A stretch of DNA of 31,548 bases from JAAEQG01 sp023133475 (GCA_030631415.1 DAOVLE010000033.1:1-31548); one strand, 5' to 3'; counted from the first letter of the stretch, positions 21,837-29,161 are shown. The notes: generated by a model from the letters alone, not told the origin. Program-made: numbers and translations.

Positions 21837-24167
21837 ATGGCAAAATCCCATATTCATGTGATGGTGTTGGCGGTGTTTGTGATGCCCGTCGGTATTGCGG
21901 CGGCTTCGAGTCTTGAGGTGCATCCTGCCCATGGTTTCGGCATGTTGCAAGCGGGTGAGGTAGTCGATGCCGGTGAGTTCTATCGAACCACGGAGCGTAA
22001 GATTCGGCTGTTCCGCTCGCTGGACAAGGTGGTGGTTCGCGGTGCAGACGTAGCGGCGGTTGCGACCCGGATTGATGCCGCGGCGCAGACACCGTTCCAC
22101 TTGGAGTTGGCTGATCACGCTCACGGCCTGTTTGTTTTCCGGGCTGCGGAGCGTCTGAAGTGCGAATCGCTGAGCGCCGTGGTGGGCGTAGTTGGGGCTG
22201 ACGCGGTTTACATCAATGAGGAATCGGGTCGAGAAATGTTGGTGACGGACCGCTTTGTGGTTCGGCTTAACAAGGGTGTACCGCGTGCGGTGTTGGAGGC
22301 GTTCAATCTGGCCCACGGTGTCGTCATCGTTTCCCGGATGCACGGGACCGATCGCGAGTACGTGTGCCGCAAGCCTGTGGCAAGCTCGGCGGACGTATTG
22401 GCTTTGTGCGAGGTGTACCACGACAACACCTTGATCACCTGGGCCGGCCCGGACTTTGTTTTCAAGCCCAGCTTCCACTACACCCCCTCGGACCCGTTTT
22501 TTGCCGATCAGTGGCATCTTGACAACATCGGGCAGACCGGCGCCCTGATCGATGCCGACGTGGACGCGGCTGAGGCCTGGGACCGCGCGGATACGCCCCA
22601 GGGCGGCAGCCCCGACGTGGTCATCGCCGTCATTGACAGCGGCGTCGATCTGGACCACGAAGACCTGGCAGCCAACATCTTCGTAAACGCCATCGAAGCC
22701 GCCGGCGATCCGGGAGTCGATGACGACGGGAACGGCTACGTTGATGACATCAACGGTTGGGACTTCTACGACAACGATAACACTCCGGACCCGACGGTGG
22801 CGGGCGAGCCCAACCCGGTGGCTCACGGCACGTGTGTCGCGGGCGTTGCGGCTGCGGTTGAGGGCAACGGTGCTGGTGGTGTCGGGGTGGCGTTTAGTTG
22901 CAAGATACTGCCGGTCAAGCTCAGTGCCGATGCCGGCGATTTCGCCTCGTCCACCAGCATCGGCAATGCCATCCGCTATGCCGCGGACATGGCCAACGTC
23001 TTGAACGGCAGTTGGGGCATCGACGACGATGCCGTAGTGCACTCGGCGATCCAATATGCGGTCAACACCAAGGGCCGACCGGTGTTCTTTGCGACGGGCA
23101 ACGCTGCGGCAGGCGGGTTCGGCCCATGCTGGACCAAAGAGACCTTGTCGGTGGATGTTGGAACCCATTATATCGAGTGGGGCTATACTTCGGGCTGGAT
23201 GTCCATGGGGGAAGACACGCTCTGGATCGACGATATCGTTTTCCCCGACGAGTCCACAGAGAGTTTTGAAGACGGCTCTTTGCCCGCGGGCTGGACAACC
23301 GGCGGTGCGTCTAACTGGACCATCAACAGCGAGTCGAAACGTTCTCGCGGCACCGGTTGCTATTCGGCCGAATCCGGTCCCGTGGGCAGCAGCCAGACCA
23401 GTTGGCTGCGGACTTCTCAAATGACCTTTAGCGCCGGTGATCTGACGTTCTACCGCTGGGTTGATTGCGGGTACTGTGCTCTGGGGGCTCACGGTTATGT
23501 TACTATCGAGGGTAGCTCCCCGGTGGAGTTTGGCGATCCATGCCCGGTTCAGTTTGACGTGGGTTTCCCTGCCCAGTACTCCGAGTGCATCGCGGTGGGA
23601 GCCAGCACGGATTTTGATTATCGGTCACCCTACAGCGCGTGCGACGAGACATTGACGAACGTTTTGGATATTGTGGCATCGAGTGATGCCGGCAATGGGT
23701 TCATCATCACGACGGACATCGCCAGCGAGCAGGGGTACGACGACGGCGACTATCTGATGAAGTTTGGAGGCACGTCAGCCTCGACGCCGTTGGCTGCCGG
23801 GGTTGCCGCGCTGATGCTCTCGAAGAATCCGGACCTGACCGCAGGCCAAGTCCAGACCATCCTCGAGGACACTGCCGATAAGATCGGTTGTCAGGCTTAC
23901 GATGGGCAAGGGTACAACAAGTACTACGGATATGGTAGAATCAACGCCGACGCAGCCCTGGAGGCGACTCCGGGCGGGCAAACCGACTTCTTCGACTTCG
24001 ACCAGGACGGCGATGTGGACCTGGAAGATTTCGGGGAGTTCATCCAATGCTTCGACGGCCCAGTGAATCTGCCGCCGGGTGGCTGTTCGGTTAATGCCGA
24101 CTATGATAGTGACGGCAACGTGGACCTGTTTGACTTTGCGGCGTTTCAGGAGGCGTTTACGGGGTAG
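21837..24167 (+). CDS. Secreted subtilisin-like (S8) protease with dockerin-like tail
   Basis: This 776-residue serine protease has a signal peptide (about 1-22), a pro-region (about 25-210), an S8 catalytic domain and a dockerin-like tail (about 718-775, DFDQDGDVDLEDFGEF and DYDSDGNVDLFDF). The triad is D267 in AVIDSGVD, H330 in VAHGTCVAGV and S647 in GGTSASTPLAAG. N422 in FFATGNAA is the oxyanion residue. Between N422 and the SECIAVGAS strand is an insert of roughly 150 residues (about 428-575) with a beta-sandwich look (SFEDGSLPAGWTTGG, SWLRTSQMTFSAGDLTFYRW), not usual at that place. The start at 21837 was chosen for the signal peptide; upstream sequence in the same frame is repeat DNA and another gene. 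The stop codon lies in a hairpin repeat. Confidence 0.92.
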   Translation: MAKSHIHVMVLAVFVMPVGIAAASSLEVHPAHGFGMLQAGEVVDAGEFYRTTERKIRLFRSLDKVVVRGADVAAVATRIDAAAQTPFHLELADHAHGLFVFRAAERLKCESLSAVVGVVGADAVYINEESGREMLVTDRFVVRLNKGVPRAVLEAFNLAHGVVIVSRMHGTDREYVCRKPVASSADVLALCEVYHDNTLITWAGPDFVFKPSFHYTPSDPFFADQWHLDNIGQTGALIDADVDAAEAWDRADTPQGGSPDVVIAVIDSGVDLDHEDLAANIFVNAIEAAGDPGVDDDGNGYVDDINGWDFYDNDNTPDPTVAGEPNPVAHGTCVAGVAAAVEGNGAGGVGVAFSCKILPVKLSADAGDFASSTSIGNAIRYAADMANVLNGSWGIDDDAVVHSAIQYAVNTKGRPVFFATGNAAAGGFGPCWTKETLSVDVGTHYIEWGYTSGWMSMGEDTLWIDDIVFPDESTESFEDGSLPAGWTTGGASNWTINSESKRSRGTGCYSAESGPVGSSQTSWLRTSQMTFSAGDLTFYRWVDCGYCALGAHGYVTIEGSSPVEFGDPCPVQFDVGFPAQYSECIAVGASTDFDYRSPYSACDETLTNVLDIVASSDAGNGFIITTDIASEQGYDDGDYLMKFGGTSASTPLAAGVAALMLSKNPDLTAGQVQTILEDTADKIGCQAYDGQGYNKYYGYGRINADAALEATPGGQTDFFDFDQDGDVDLEDFGEFIQCFDGPVNLPPGGCSVNADYDSDGNVDLFDFAAFQEAFTG

Positions 24168-24184
24168 GGCGGGTTCCACCCGCC
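24165..24184 (+). repeat. Stop-codon hairpin repeat, copy 3
   Basis: TAGGGCGGGTTCCACCCGCC begins with the stop codon of the protease gene. It is identical to the copy at the amylase stop codon. Confidence 0.75.
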
Positions 24185-24196
24185 TTTCTTGGGAAC

Positions 24197-24290
24197 GGGT
24201 GGCCCATCGCTTTAACCTTGAATGGATGGGCCACCCCCACGATACGGCACCACCGACCTTGGACTTTGGACTTTTTGGACCTTGGACTGG
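24197..24290. repeat. Short GGGTGGCCC palindrome and TTGGACTTTGG tract
   Basis: GGGTGGCCCATCG...GATGGGCCACCC (24197-24236) is a short member of the palindromic family at 2829 and 26823. It is followed by GACCTTGGACTTTGGAC units (24255-24290), related to 4681 and 21687. The tract runs into the ribosome-binding region of the next gene. Confidence 0.65.
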
Positions 24291-24295
24291 AAAAA

Positions 24296-24859
24296 TTGTC
24301 TCAATGCTGCTGGGGCAAAGTCAGCCCCCTGATGTGCGATTATCACGACACGGAATGGGGGGTGCCCAAGCACGACGACCAGGCCCTTTTCGAATACCTG
24401 ATTCTCGAGGGTGCTCAAGCGGGCCTATCGTGGGAAACCGTGCTCAAGAAGCGGGAGAACTACCGCAAGGCGTTTGCCGGGTTCGATCCACGTCGGATCG
24501 CTCGCTATACTGAACGCGATGTCGAGCGACTCCTGGGCGATGCCGGCATCATCCGCAATCGCCTGAAGATTCGCGCGGCGATCACCAATGCTCAACGGTT
24601 TCTCGAGGTGCGGAAGGAATTCGGCTCATTCGATGCATTCATCTGGCGGTTCGTGGACGGCGTGCCGCTCCGCAGCCGCTACACCGACTTCGCTGAAATC
24701 CCCGCGATGACCCCACAATCGGGCGCCATGAGCAAGGAACTCAAACGCCGCGGTTTCAAGTTCGTAGGCCCCACCATCTGCTATGCGTTCATGCAGGCGG
24801 TGGGAATGGTCAACGACCACTTGATTGATTGCCCACGTTATAATGCGTGCCAACAATAG
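24296..24859 (+). CDS. tag: DNA-3-methyladenine glycosylase I
   Basis: This enzyme excises 3-methyladenine from alkylated DNA as the first step of base excision repair. The protein is 187 residues if it starts at TTG 24296, the same length as E. coli Tag. With that start the zinc ligands C4, H17, H175 and C179 fall at the same positions as in the E. coli enzyme, which strongly supports this unusual start. The YHDTEWGVP, FEYLILEGAQAGLSW and HLIDCPRY motifs are family signatures, and the catalytic-pocket Glu in LEGAQAG is present. The frame stays open upstream to 24218, but that part is repeat DNA. A GGAAAAA precedes the TTG. The stop codon lies in a hairpin that also overlaps the next promoter. 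Confidence 0.93.
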   Translation: MSQCCWGKVSPLMCDYHDTEWGVPKHDDQALFEYLILEGAQAGLSWETVLKKRENYRKAFAGFDPRRIARYTERDVERLLGDAGIIRNRLKIRAAITNAQRFLEVRKEFGSFDAFIWRFVDGVPLRSRYTDFAEIPAMTPQSGAMSKELKRRGFKFVGPTICYAFMQAVGMVNDHLIDCPRYNACQQ

Positions 24860-24878
24860 GGCGGGTGGCCATCTGCCC
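24857..24878 (+). repeat. Stop-codon hairpin repeat, variant copy 4
   Basis: TAGGGCGGGTGGCCATCTGC begins with the stop codon of the glycosylase gene and forms a stem with GU pairs. It is a diverged copy of the units at 2798, 4754 and 24165. Confidence 0.5.
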
Positions 24879-24907
24879 TTGACGAGACGCCCGCCAATAC
24901 CTATAAT
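24879..24907 (+). promoter_or_regulatory. Sigma-70-like promoter of the methyltransferase gene
   Basis: TTGACG (24879-24884), a 17-base spacer and TATAAT (24902-24907) form a near-consensus promoter 43 bases before the methyltransferase start. A strong own promoter fits a modification gene that must act before its endonuclease. Confidence 0.75.
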
Positions 24908-24949
24908 CAACAGGCGTCACCGGATTGAAGGAAGGATCAGCAGCAAGAT

Positions 24950-25834
24950 ATGAAGGACCGCGGACTTCCACCCATGAACCAAGAAGACCGACTTGACCGG
25001 ATCGAGAGACAACTCGGCAGCCCAGCGCATCGTGGAGAGAGTTTCCTGCTCTACGAGGGTGACTGCCTCCACCTGATGAAATCACTAAATGGCAATCATT
25101 TTGACCTGACCGTTACCTCGCCACCGTACAATATTGGCAAGGAATACGAGACTGTGCGACCGGTTGATCACTACGTCGACTGGTGTGAGCAGTGGGTGCG
25201 TGACGTCCATCGGCTCACAACACACTTCGGTGCATTCTGGCTGAACGTTGGCTACCTAAACCTTCCCGGAAGAGCAAAGGCTATCCCGATCCCGTATTTG
25301 CTGTGGGATCGCGTACCGTTCTACCTGATACAAGAGGTTGTATGGAACTATGGTGCGGGCGTGGCTGCGCGGCGAAGTTTCTCCCCGCGCAATGAGAAGT
25401 TCCTTTGGTACGTCAAGGATCCTGATAACTACACGTTCGACCTTGATGCCGTTCGTGACCCGAATGTGAAGTACCCGAACCAGAAAAAGAACGGGAAGCT
25501 CAAGTGCAACCCCATAGGCAAGAATCCGACAGATGTTTGGTCGTTTCCAAAGGTGACTTCGGGCCGGTTTCGCAGTTCAAAAGAGCGCACGAACCACCCC
25601 GCACAATTCCCGGTGGCCGTTATAGATAGAGTGATCAAGGCATCATCGCGCCCGGGCGATATAGTGTTTGACCCGTTTCTCGGCTCCGGCACAACCGTTG
25701 AAGCTGCGCTGCGGAATAACCGCCTTGCTGTTGGCTTCGAAGTGGATCGGGCTTACGTCCAGACTGCGATCGAACGAATCGAACGCGCACAACGGCGACT
25801 CGAGCATGAATATGCCCAAGGGGCACTGTTCTAG
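24950..25834 (+). CDS. Type II DNA methyltransferase (N4-cytosine/N6-adenine class)
   Basis: This 294-residue methyltransferase protects the recognition site of the neighbouring endonuclease. Catalytic motif IV is SPPY (57-60), the form usual in N4-cytosine enzymes. The S-adenosylmethionine motif DPFLGSGTT (about 241-249) comes after it, giving the beta-class order. The target-recognition part lies between. The start at 24950 is the first ATG; a second at 24974 is possible, and neither has a clear ribosome-binding site. The gene is convergent with the ScaI-like endonuclease and their ends overlap by 4 bases. ScaI methylase is an N4-cytosine enzyme for AGTACT in established systems, so the same specificity is inferred here, not shown. 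Confidence 0.9.
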   Translation: MKDRGLPPMNQEDRLDRIERQLGSPAHRGESFLLYEGDCLHLMKSLNGNHFDLTVTSPPYNIGKEYETVRPVDHYVDWCEQWVRDVHRLTTHFGAFWLNVGYLNLPGRAKAIPIPYLLWDRVPFYLIQEVVWNYGAGVAARRSFSPRNEKFLWYVKDPDNYTFDLDAVRDPNVKYPNQKKNGKLKCNPIGKNPTDVWSFPKVTSGRFRSSKERTNHPAQFPVAVIDRVIKASSRPGDIVFDPFLGSGTTVEAALRNNRLAVGFEVDRAYVQTAIERIERAQRRLEHEYAQGALF

Positions 25835-26427
25835 GGATAGAGGGGCAGCAACTTTACTTTTTTCGTATTTGCATTGAGACGGGCTTGTTGTCCGGTTTGC
25901 GATTTTTGCCCAATCCAATCGGTATGATCGAGCCATCCGAACCGAATCTTCCGAACCTGCGGGTTCGGCACGTCCCTCTTGACAGGCTGGAAATTCACGG
26001 CGAGGTAGTAACCGCTCTTGGTTTTCTTCCGATCAGTAGGTGCCTGAGCATAGCTTCTGTTCGCGAAAATACCATATGGATCGGATGACGTCTTGATCTC
26101 GATAGAGAATCGACGATTGAGAAGGCAAACCAGACCCTTCTCGTCGCCCGTTTCGTCGCGGCGCCACTTATCCGGATGCCGTGCTGCGATCTCCGCAGCA
26201 ATCAACTCATGGAGGAAAAGCCCAATCATCTGCGGTTTGGGAAAGATGTCAGCGCCGATTTTGGCATGACGCCCTATTGTTGATTTGAAAATGCTCTTCC
26301 AGGCCTCAAGCACGACCTCAACGAGTTCCTTCTCGGTAAGCGGATGCGCCGCTATCAATTCGCGGGTCTTGTCTTCCCACTTGTGTTGCGGCAGGTTTTG
26401 ATATGGTGACATTCCGCGTTGCACCAT
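25831..26427 (-). CDS. ScaI-family type II restriction endonuclease
   Basis: The 198-residue protein resembles ScaI-type endonucleases throughout: KIGADIFPKPQMIGLFLHEL, RHPDKWRRDETGDEKGLV, FSIEIKTSSDP and IRFGWLDHTDWIGQ. The PD-(D/E)xK-type site is probably the acidic DETGDE segment (91-96) with E110 and K112 of EIK. It would cut unmodified DNA, by family at AGTACT. The ATG at 26427 directly follows the stop of the controller gene; a second ATG at 26412 (MSPYQNLP) matches the family's usual beginning and may be the true start. It is co-transcribed with the controller gene and converges on the methyltransferase gene. Confidence 0.82.
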   Translation of the reverse strand: MVQRGMSPYQNLPQHKWEDKTRELIAAHPLTEKELVEVVLEAWKSIFKSTIGRHAKIGADIFPKPQMIGLFLHELIAAEIAARHPDKWRRDETGDEKGLVCLLNRRFSIEIKTSSDPYGIFANRSYAQAPTDRKKTKSGYYLAVNFQPVKRDVPNPQVRKIRFGWLDHTDWIGQKSQTGQQARLNANTKKVKLLPLYP

Positions 26428-26643
26428 TCACAGCCCTTTCATCATTTGCGAAATCGATATCCCGAGCGCCTTGGCTATGACGCGGAGATTCCGCAACGCC
26501 ACGTTACGTTCGCCCCGTTCAATACCTCCGAGGTACGTTCGATCGAGCCCACATTTCGCAGCAAATGCTTCTTGTGAGAGACCGGCCTTCTTCCGGAGTT
26601 CCCGTACACGCTGGCCGAATTCCTCAAGAATATCAGGGCTCAT
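26428..26643 (-). CDS. Restriction-modification controller protein (XRE HTH)
   Basis: This 71-residue protein is a single XRE-type HTH domain (FGQRVRELRKKAGLSQEAFA, GLDRTYLGGIERGERNVALR, NLRVIAKALGIS), the standard form of C proteins. Such proteins bind C-boxes in front of their own gene and first activate, then limit, transcription of themselves and the endonuclease. That lets methylation get ahead in a newly entered cell. Its stop is directly followed by the endonuclease ATG. The matching C-box-like sequence lies 23 bases upstream of its start. There is no Shine-Dalgarno sequence before the ATG, which fits the leaderless or near-leaderless mRNAs known for some C genes. Confidence 0.88.
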   Translation of the reverse strand: MSPDILEEFGQRVRELRKKAGLSQEAFAAKCGLDRTYLGGIERGERNVALRNLRVIAKALGISISQMMKGL

Positions 26644-26665
26644 AGGCGGAGGTTAAGATGGGTGA

Positions 26666-26692
26666 GGACTATCCGTCCACGGACTATGAGTA
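26666..26692 (-). promoter_or_regulatory. C-box operator of the controller gene
   Basis: On the minus strand the sequence reads TACTCATAGTCCGTGGACGG followed by ATAGTCC. The two half-sites ACTCATAGTCC and GGACGGATAGTCC with a central GT match the known C-box layout (GACTnATAGTCCGTG...ATAGTC in AhdI-type systems). A GATACT just upstream may serve as the -10 box. Confidence 0.7.
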
Positions 26693-26741
26693 TCGGGGCG
26701 AGTGGCACGGACAAGGCCCGCTTGCGGGCCACGCCACGAAG

Positions 26742-26932
26742 GGGTGTGGCCATATTCTGGGGTCCGGTTGATTTTTTCGGTCTACATTTCAATTGGTCGT
26801 TGCCTTTTGTGTAACCCGGCAGGGGTGGCCCACCGCTTTAGCGGTGGGGGACGCGAATCGACGGACCATTCGTGTCCCCCACCGCTAAAGCGGTGGGCCA
26901 CCCGCCTGATGCCACAAAATATGGCCACACCC
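26742..26932. repeat. Nested palindromic element, GGGTGGCCC family copy 2
   Basis: The outer arms GGGTGTGGCCATATT (26742-26756) and AATATGGCCACACCC (26918-26932) are exact complements. Inside lies an 80-bp palindrome (26823-26905, GGTGGCCCACCGCTTTAGCG and its complement) closely related to 2829-2910. One repeat seems to sit inside another. There is no gene between 26644 and 27056. Confidence 0.75.
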
Positions 26933-27056
26933 GCCACGAAGTGCCCAGGGATAGTTGATTTGGCAAGCGGGCGGTGGTTGCGTATACTCGTGATTCGGCA
27001 GATTAGTCTATTTATCTCGGGAGCCTGGCATGGCAGGGTAATAGGGACACTTAGAG

Positions 27057-27926
27057 TTGCTCCTGGAATCAGACCTCTTTCAAGCACTGGCCAACTACTG
27101 GCAGCGTTTCATCGGCGACAACTACCCGTGGTGGGTGGTGTTGGCGGAGATGTTGCTTATCGGGGCGGTGATCTACGCCGTGCTGCGATCTTTGCAGGGC
27201 ACCCGAGGGGCACGGTTGTTGCGGGCTGCCGGCATGATCCTGCTGGTCAGCTTTTTGATCGTGTGGCTGGTTGCTCAGAAGTATGCCTTTAGCCGGATCA
27301 ATTTCCTCTACCCGTATTTTCTCGGTAGCCTGTTCCTGATGACCCTGCTGGCCTTTCAACCGGAGCTGCGCCGCGGTTTGATCCGTCTTGGGGAAATCTG
27401 GGGTATGCGCACATGGGGTAAGGAGGCGGAGGTATTGATTATCCCCCTCACCGGGGCTGTCGCTCGTTTGGCCAAGAACAAAATCGGGGCATTGATTGCC
27501 GTGGAAGGTCGAGTCCCGATCGGGGGGCTGGTCGAGTCCGGGGTGCAGCTTGATGCCCGGGTGACCACCGAGTTGCTGGAGACCATCTTTTGGCCCGGGT
27601 CTGCGTTGCACGATATGGGTGTGGTGCTGCGTCAGGGTCGGCTGACGGCGGCGGCCTGCCAGTTCCCCCTCGCCGACTTTGATGACGTGGACCGCAGTCT
27701 TGGCAGCCGCCATCGGGCGGCTTTGGGGCTCAGCCAGGAAAGCGACGCACTGGTCATTGTGGTCAGCGAAGAGACCGGGACCATCTCCGTGGCCTACCGT
27801 GGCCGACTGCGCCGCGGGTTGACCGCCGAGACCTTGCGGAAGCTGCTGAGCGAAACCCTTGCTGTCAAGGGCATTTCACCCGGGCGGTCTTCCGCCAACC
27901 CCGCCACCTCCGGAAAAGGGGATTGA
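27057..27926 (+). CDS. cdaA: Diadenylate cyclase, CdaA type
   Basis: This 289-residue membrane enzyme makes cyclic di-AMP from two ATP. Three N-terminal membrane helices (about 25-43, 57-76 and 82-100) precede the DAC domain (about 120-260). The ATP-binding SRHRAALG motif (RHR 218-220) and the DALVIVVSEETGTIS segment are clear. The metal-binding DGA motif is replaced by DMG (D186-G188 in ALHDMGVVL), keeping the Asp. The start is TTG at 27057: a stop at 27042 excludes any upstream start, and AGGGA lies 9 bases before it. The C-terminal 30 residues are likely a flexible tail. The YbbR-domain gene follows at once, the usual cdaA-cdaR pairing, but no glmM follows. Levels of c-di-AMP normally tune potassium uptake and wall homeostasis. 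Confidence 0.9.
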   Translation: MLLESDLFQALANYWQRFIGDNYPWWVVLAEMLLIGAVIYAVLRSLQGTRGARLLRAAGMILLVSFLIVWLVAQKYAFSRINFLYPYFLGSLFLMTLLAFQPELRRGLIRLGEIWGMRTWGKEAEVLIIPLTGAVARLAKNKIGALIAVEGRVPIGGLVESGVQLDARVTTELLETIFWPGSALHDMGVVLRQGRLTAAACQFPLADFDDVDRSLGSRHRAALGLSQESDALVIVVSEETGTISVAYRGRLRRGLTAETLRKLLSETLAVKGISPGRSSANPATSGKGD

Positions 27927-27927
27927 A

Positions 27928-28911
27928 ATGTCCCAACTGAAACTCATCGCCATGAGCGTGGTGCTCACTCTCCTGGTCTGGGTCTCCGCCGACCAGTTGC
28001 TCACCGAGACCGTCACCCTGCAAGTCACCATCGAGCCGGTCGCGGCCGCCGGGCGGGAATCCTTCAAGATCAGCCGTGCCGGCGATCGACCGCAGAAGTT
28101 CCAGATCACCCTCAGCGGCCCACAGAGAACGTTGGCTCCTTTCAGGGAGGGCGGCATCTCGACTATCGACCTGCCCATAGAGGCACGCACGACCGGTTTA
28201 GTCAGCGTCAAGCTCCTCGATGCCTTGCGGAAGAACCGGGCCCGGTTTTCCGGGCTTACCGTGGACTCGGTCACGCCGGAGTATCTCGAAGCCGTCGTCG
28301 ATCGAGAAATCACCGTGTCTCTCCCGATTTGGGTGGATAAGGGGACACTCGATTACGATGTTGACCCCTCGGTGGAGCCCGACCAAGTGGAGGTCACCAT
28401 CTCCGAGCGGCGGCTCAATGCCATAGCCGAGGAAAAACGCTGCCTTGTTCTCCACGTTGAGAACCTGCTGAGGAACAGGAGAAAGGGAGAGTTGCTCCGC
28501 TTCTCGGTTCCGCTCGAAGCCAAGGTGGCGGGTATCGAGGCCAAGGTCGCACCGGCACAGGTGGAGCTACGGGCCACTGTGCGTGAGTTGCACATTACCG
28601 ATACTATCGCGGCGGTCCCCGTCCGGTTCACCGGGAGTGTCGATTTGTGGAATGAGTTTACCATTGAACTGCGTGATCAGAGCACACTCCTGACCCAGCC
28701 GATTACCGTGAAAGGGCCTGCTGAAATTGTGGCCCGGTTGGTTTCCGGGGATATTAAGGTGGCAGGGCTGATCACTCTGAACCGCGACGACACGCTCGAT
28801 CTCGGGCGCTACCGTGCCAAGAAACCGGAATTTGCCCTGCCCGCCGGTGTTCAACTGGCAGAGCCCAACGCGGTCCAGAGCGTCGAGTTCCAAATGGTTC
28901 GGCTGCGGTGA
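27928..28911 (+). CDS. cdaR: YbbR-domain protein, CdaR-like
   Basis: This 327-residue protein is the likely membrane partner and regulator of the diadenylate cyclase. One N-terminal helix (about 5-21, LIAMSVVLTLLVWVSA) anchors it. The remaining extracytoplasmic part has three or four YbbR-type beta repeats (the first near FQITLSGPQRTLAPF, the second near VTPEYLEAVVDREITV, a later one near QPITVKGPAEIVARL). The start at 27928 is one base after the cdaA stop, with AAGGGG 7 bases upstream, so the two genes form an operon. An upstream ATG at 27859 lies inside cdaA and was rejected. Family assignment rests on architecture and gene order rather than on a single motif. Confidence 0.82.
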   Translation: MSQLKLIAMSVVLTLLVWVSADQLLTETVTLQVTIEPVAAAGRESFKISRAGDRPQKFQITLSGPQRTLAPFREGGISTIDLPIEARTTGLVSVKLLDALRKNRARFSGLTVDSVTPEYLEAVVDREITVSLPIWVDKGTLDYDVDPSVEPDQVEVTISERRLNAIAEEKRCLVLHVENLLRNRRKGELLRFSVPLEAKVAGIEAKVAPAQVELRATVRELHITDTIAAVPVRFTGSVDLWNEFTIELRDQSTLLTQPITVKGPAEIVARLVSGDIKVAGLITLNRDDTLDLGRYRAKKPEFALPAGVQLAEPNAVQSVEFQMVRLR

Positions 28912-29020
28912 ATCGTTCGAGACATCGACGGCAGGTTGGTCCGGCTGCTCCCGATCAGTACCGCGACCGTAACCGTAAGGGAGCGGCCCCCCATGTGTGC
29001 TCACAAGAACGGTGGGTGGC

Positions 29021-29161
29021 CCACCTCTTCAGGGGCTGTCGATTTAGTCTGTAGCGTCGCCCCTTGTGGGCGGCGCACCCTCGTTTCTCGTCACCCACAA
29101 GGGGTGACGCTACATTGGGGGTCGCTCCGAACGACTAAATCGACAGCCCCTTCAGAGGTGG
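29021..29161. repeat. Nested inverted repeat between convergent genes
   Basis: The outer arms (29021-29049 and 29133-29161, 29 bases, two mismatches) contain AGGGGCTGTCGATTTAGTC. The inner arms (29050-29070 and 29094-29114, 21 bases, one mismatch) contain TGTAGCGTC. The whole can form a 141-base cruciform or a transcript hairpin. The right outer arm includes the stop codon and last codons of the HerA-like gene. Confidence 0.85.

Noticed and set aside
21381..23492. 703-residue open frame on the minus strand
   Set aside because: It lies opposite the subtilase gene, whose catalytic motifs, signal peptide and start are clear. The minus product is His/Arg/Val-rich with no family features.
26428..26643. 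XRE protein as a toxin-antitoxin antitoxin
   Set aside because: The adjoining gene is a ScaI-type endonuclease, and a C-box-like operator precedes the gene, so a restriction controller is the better fit.
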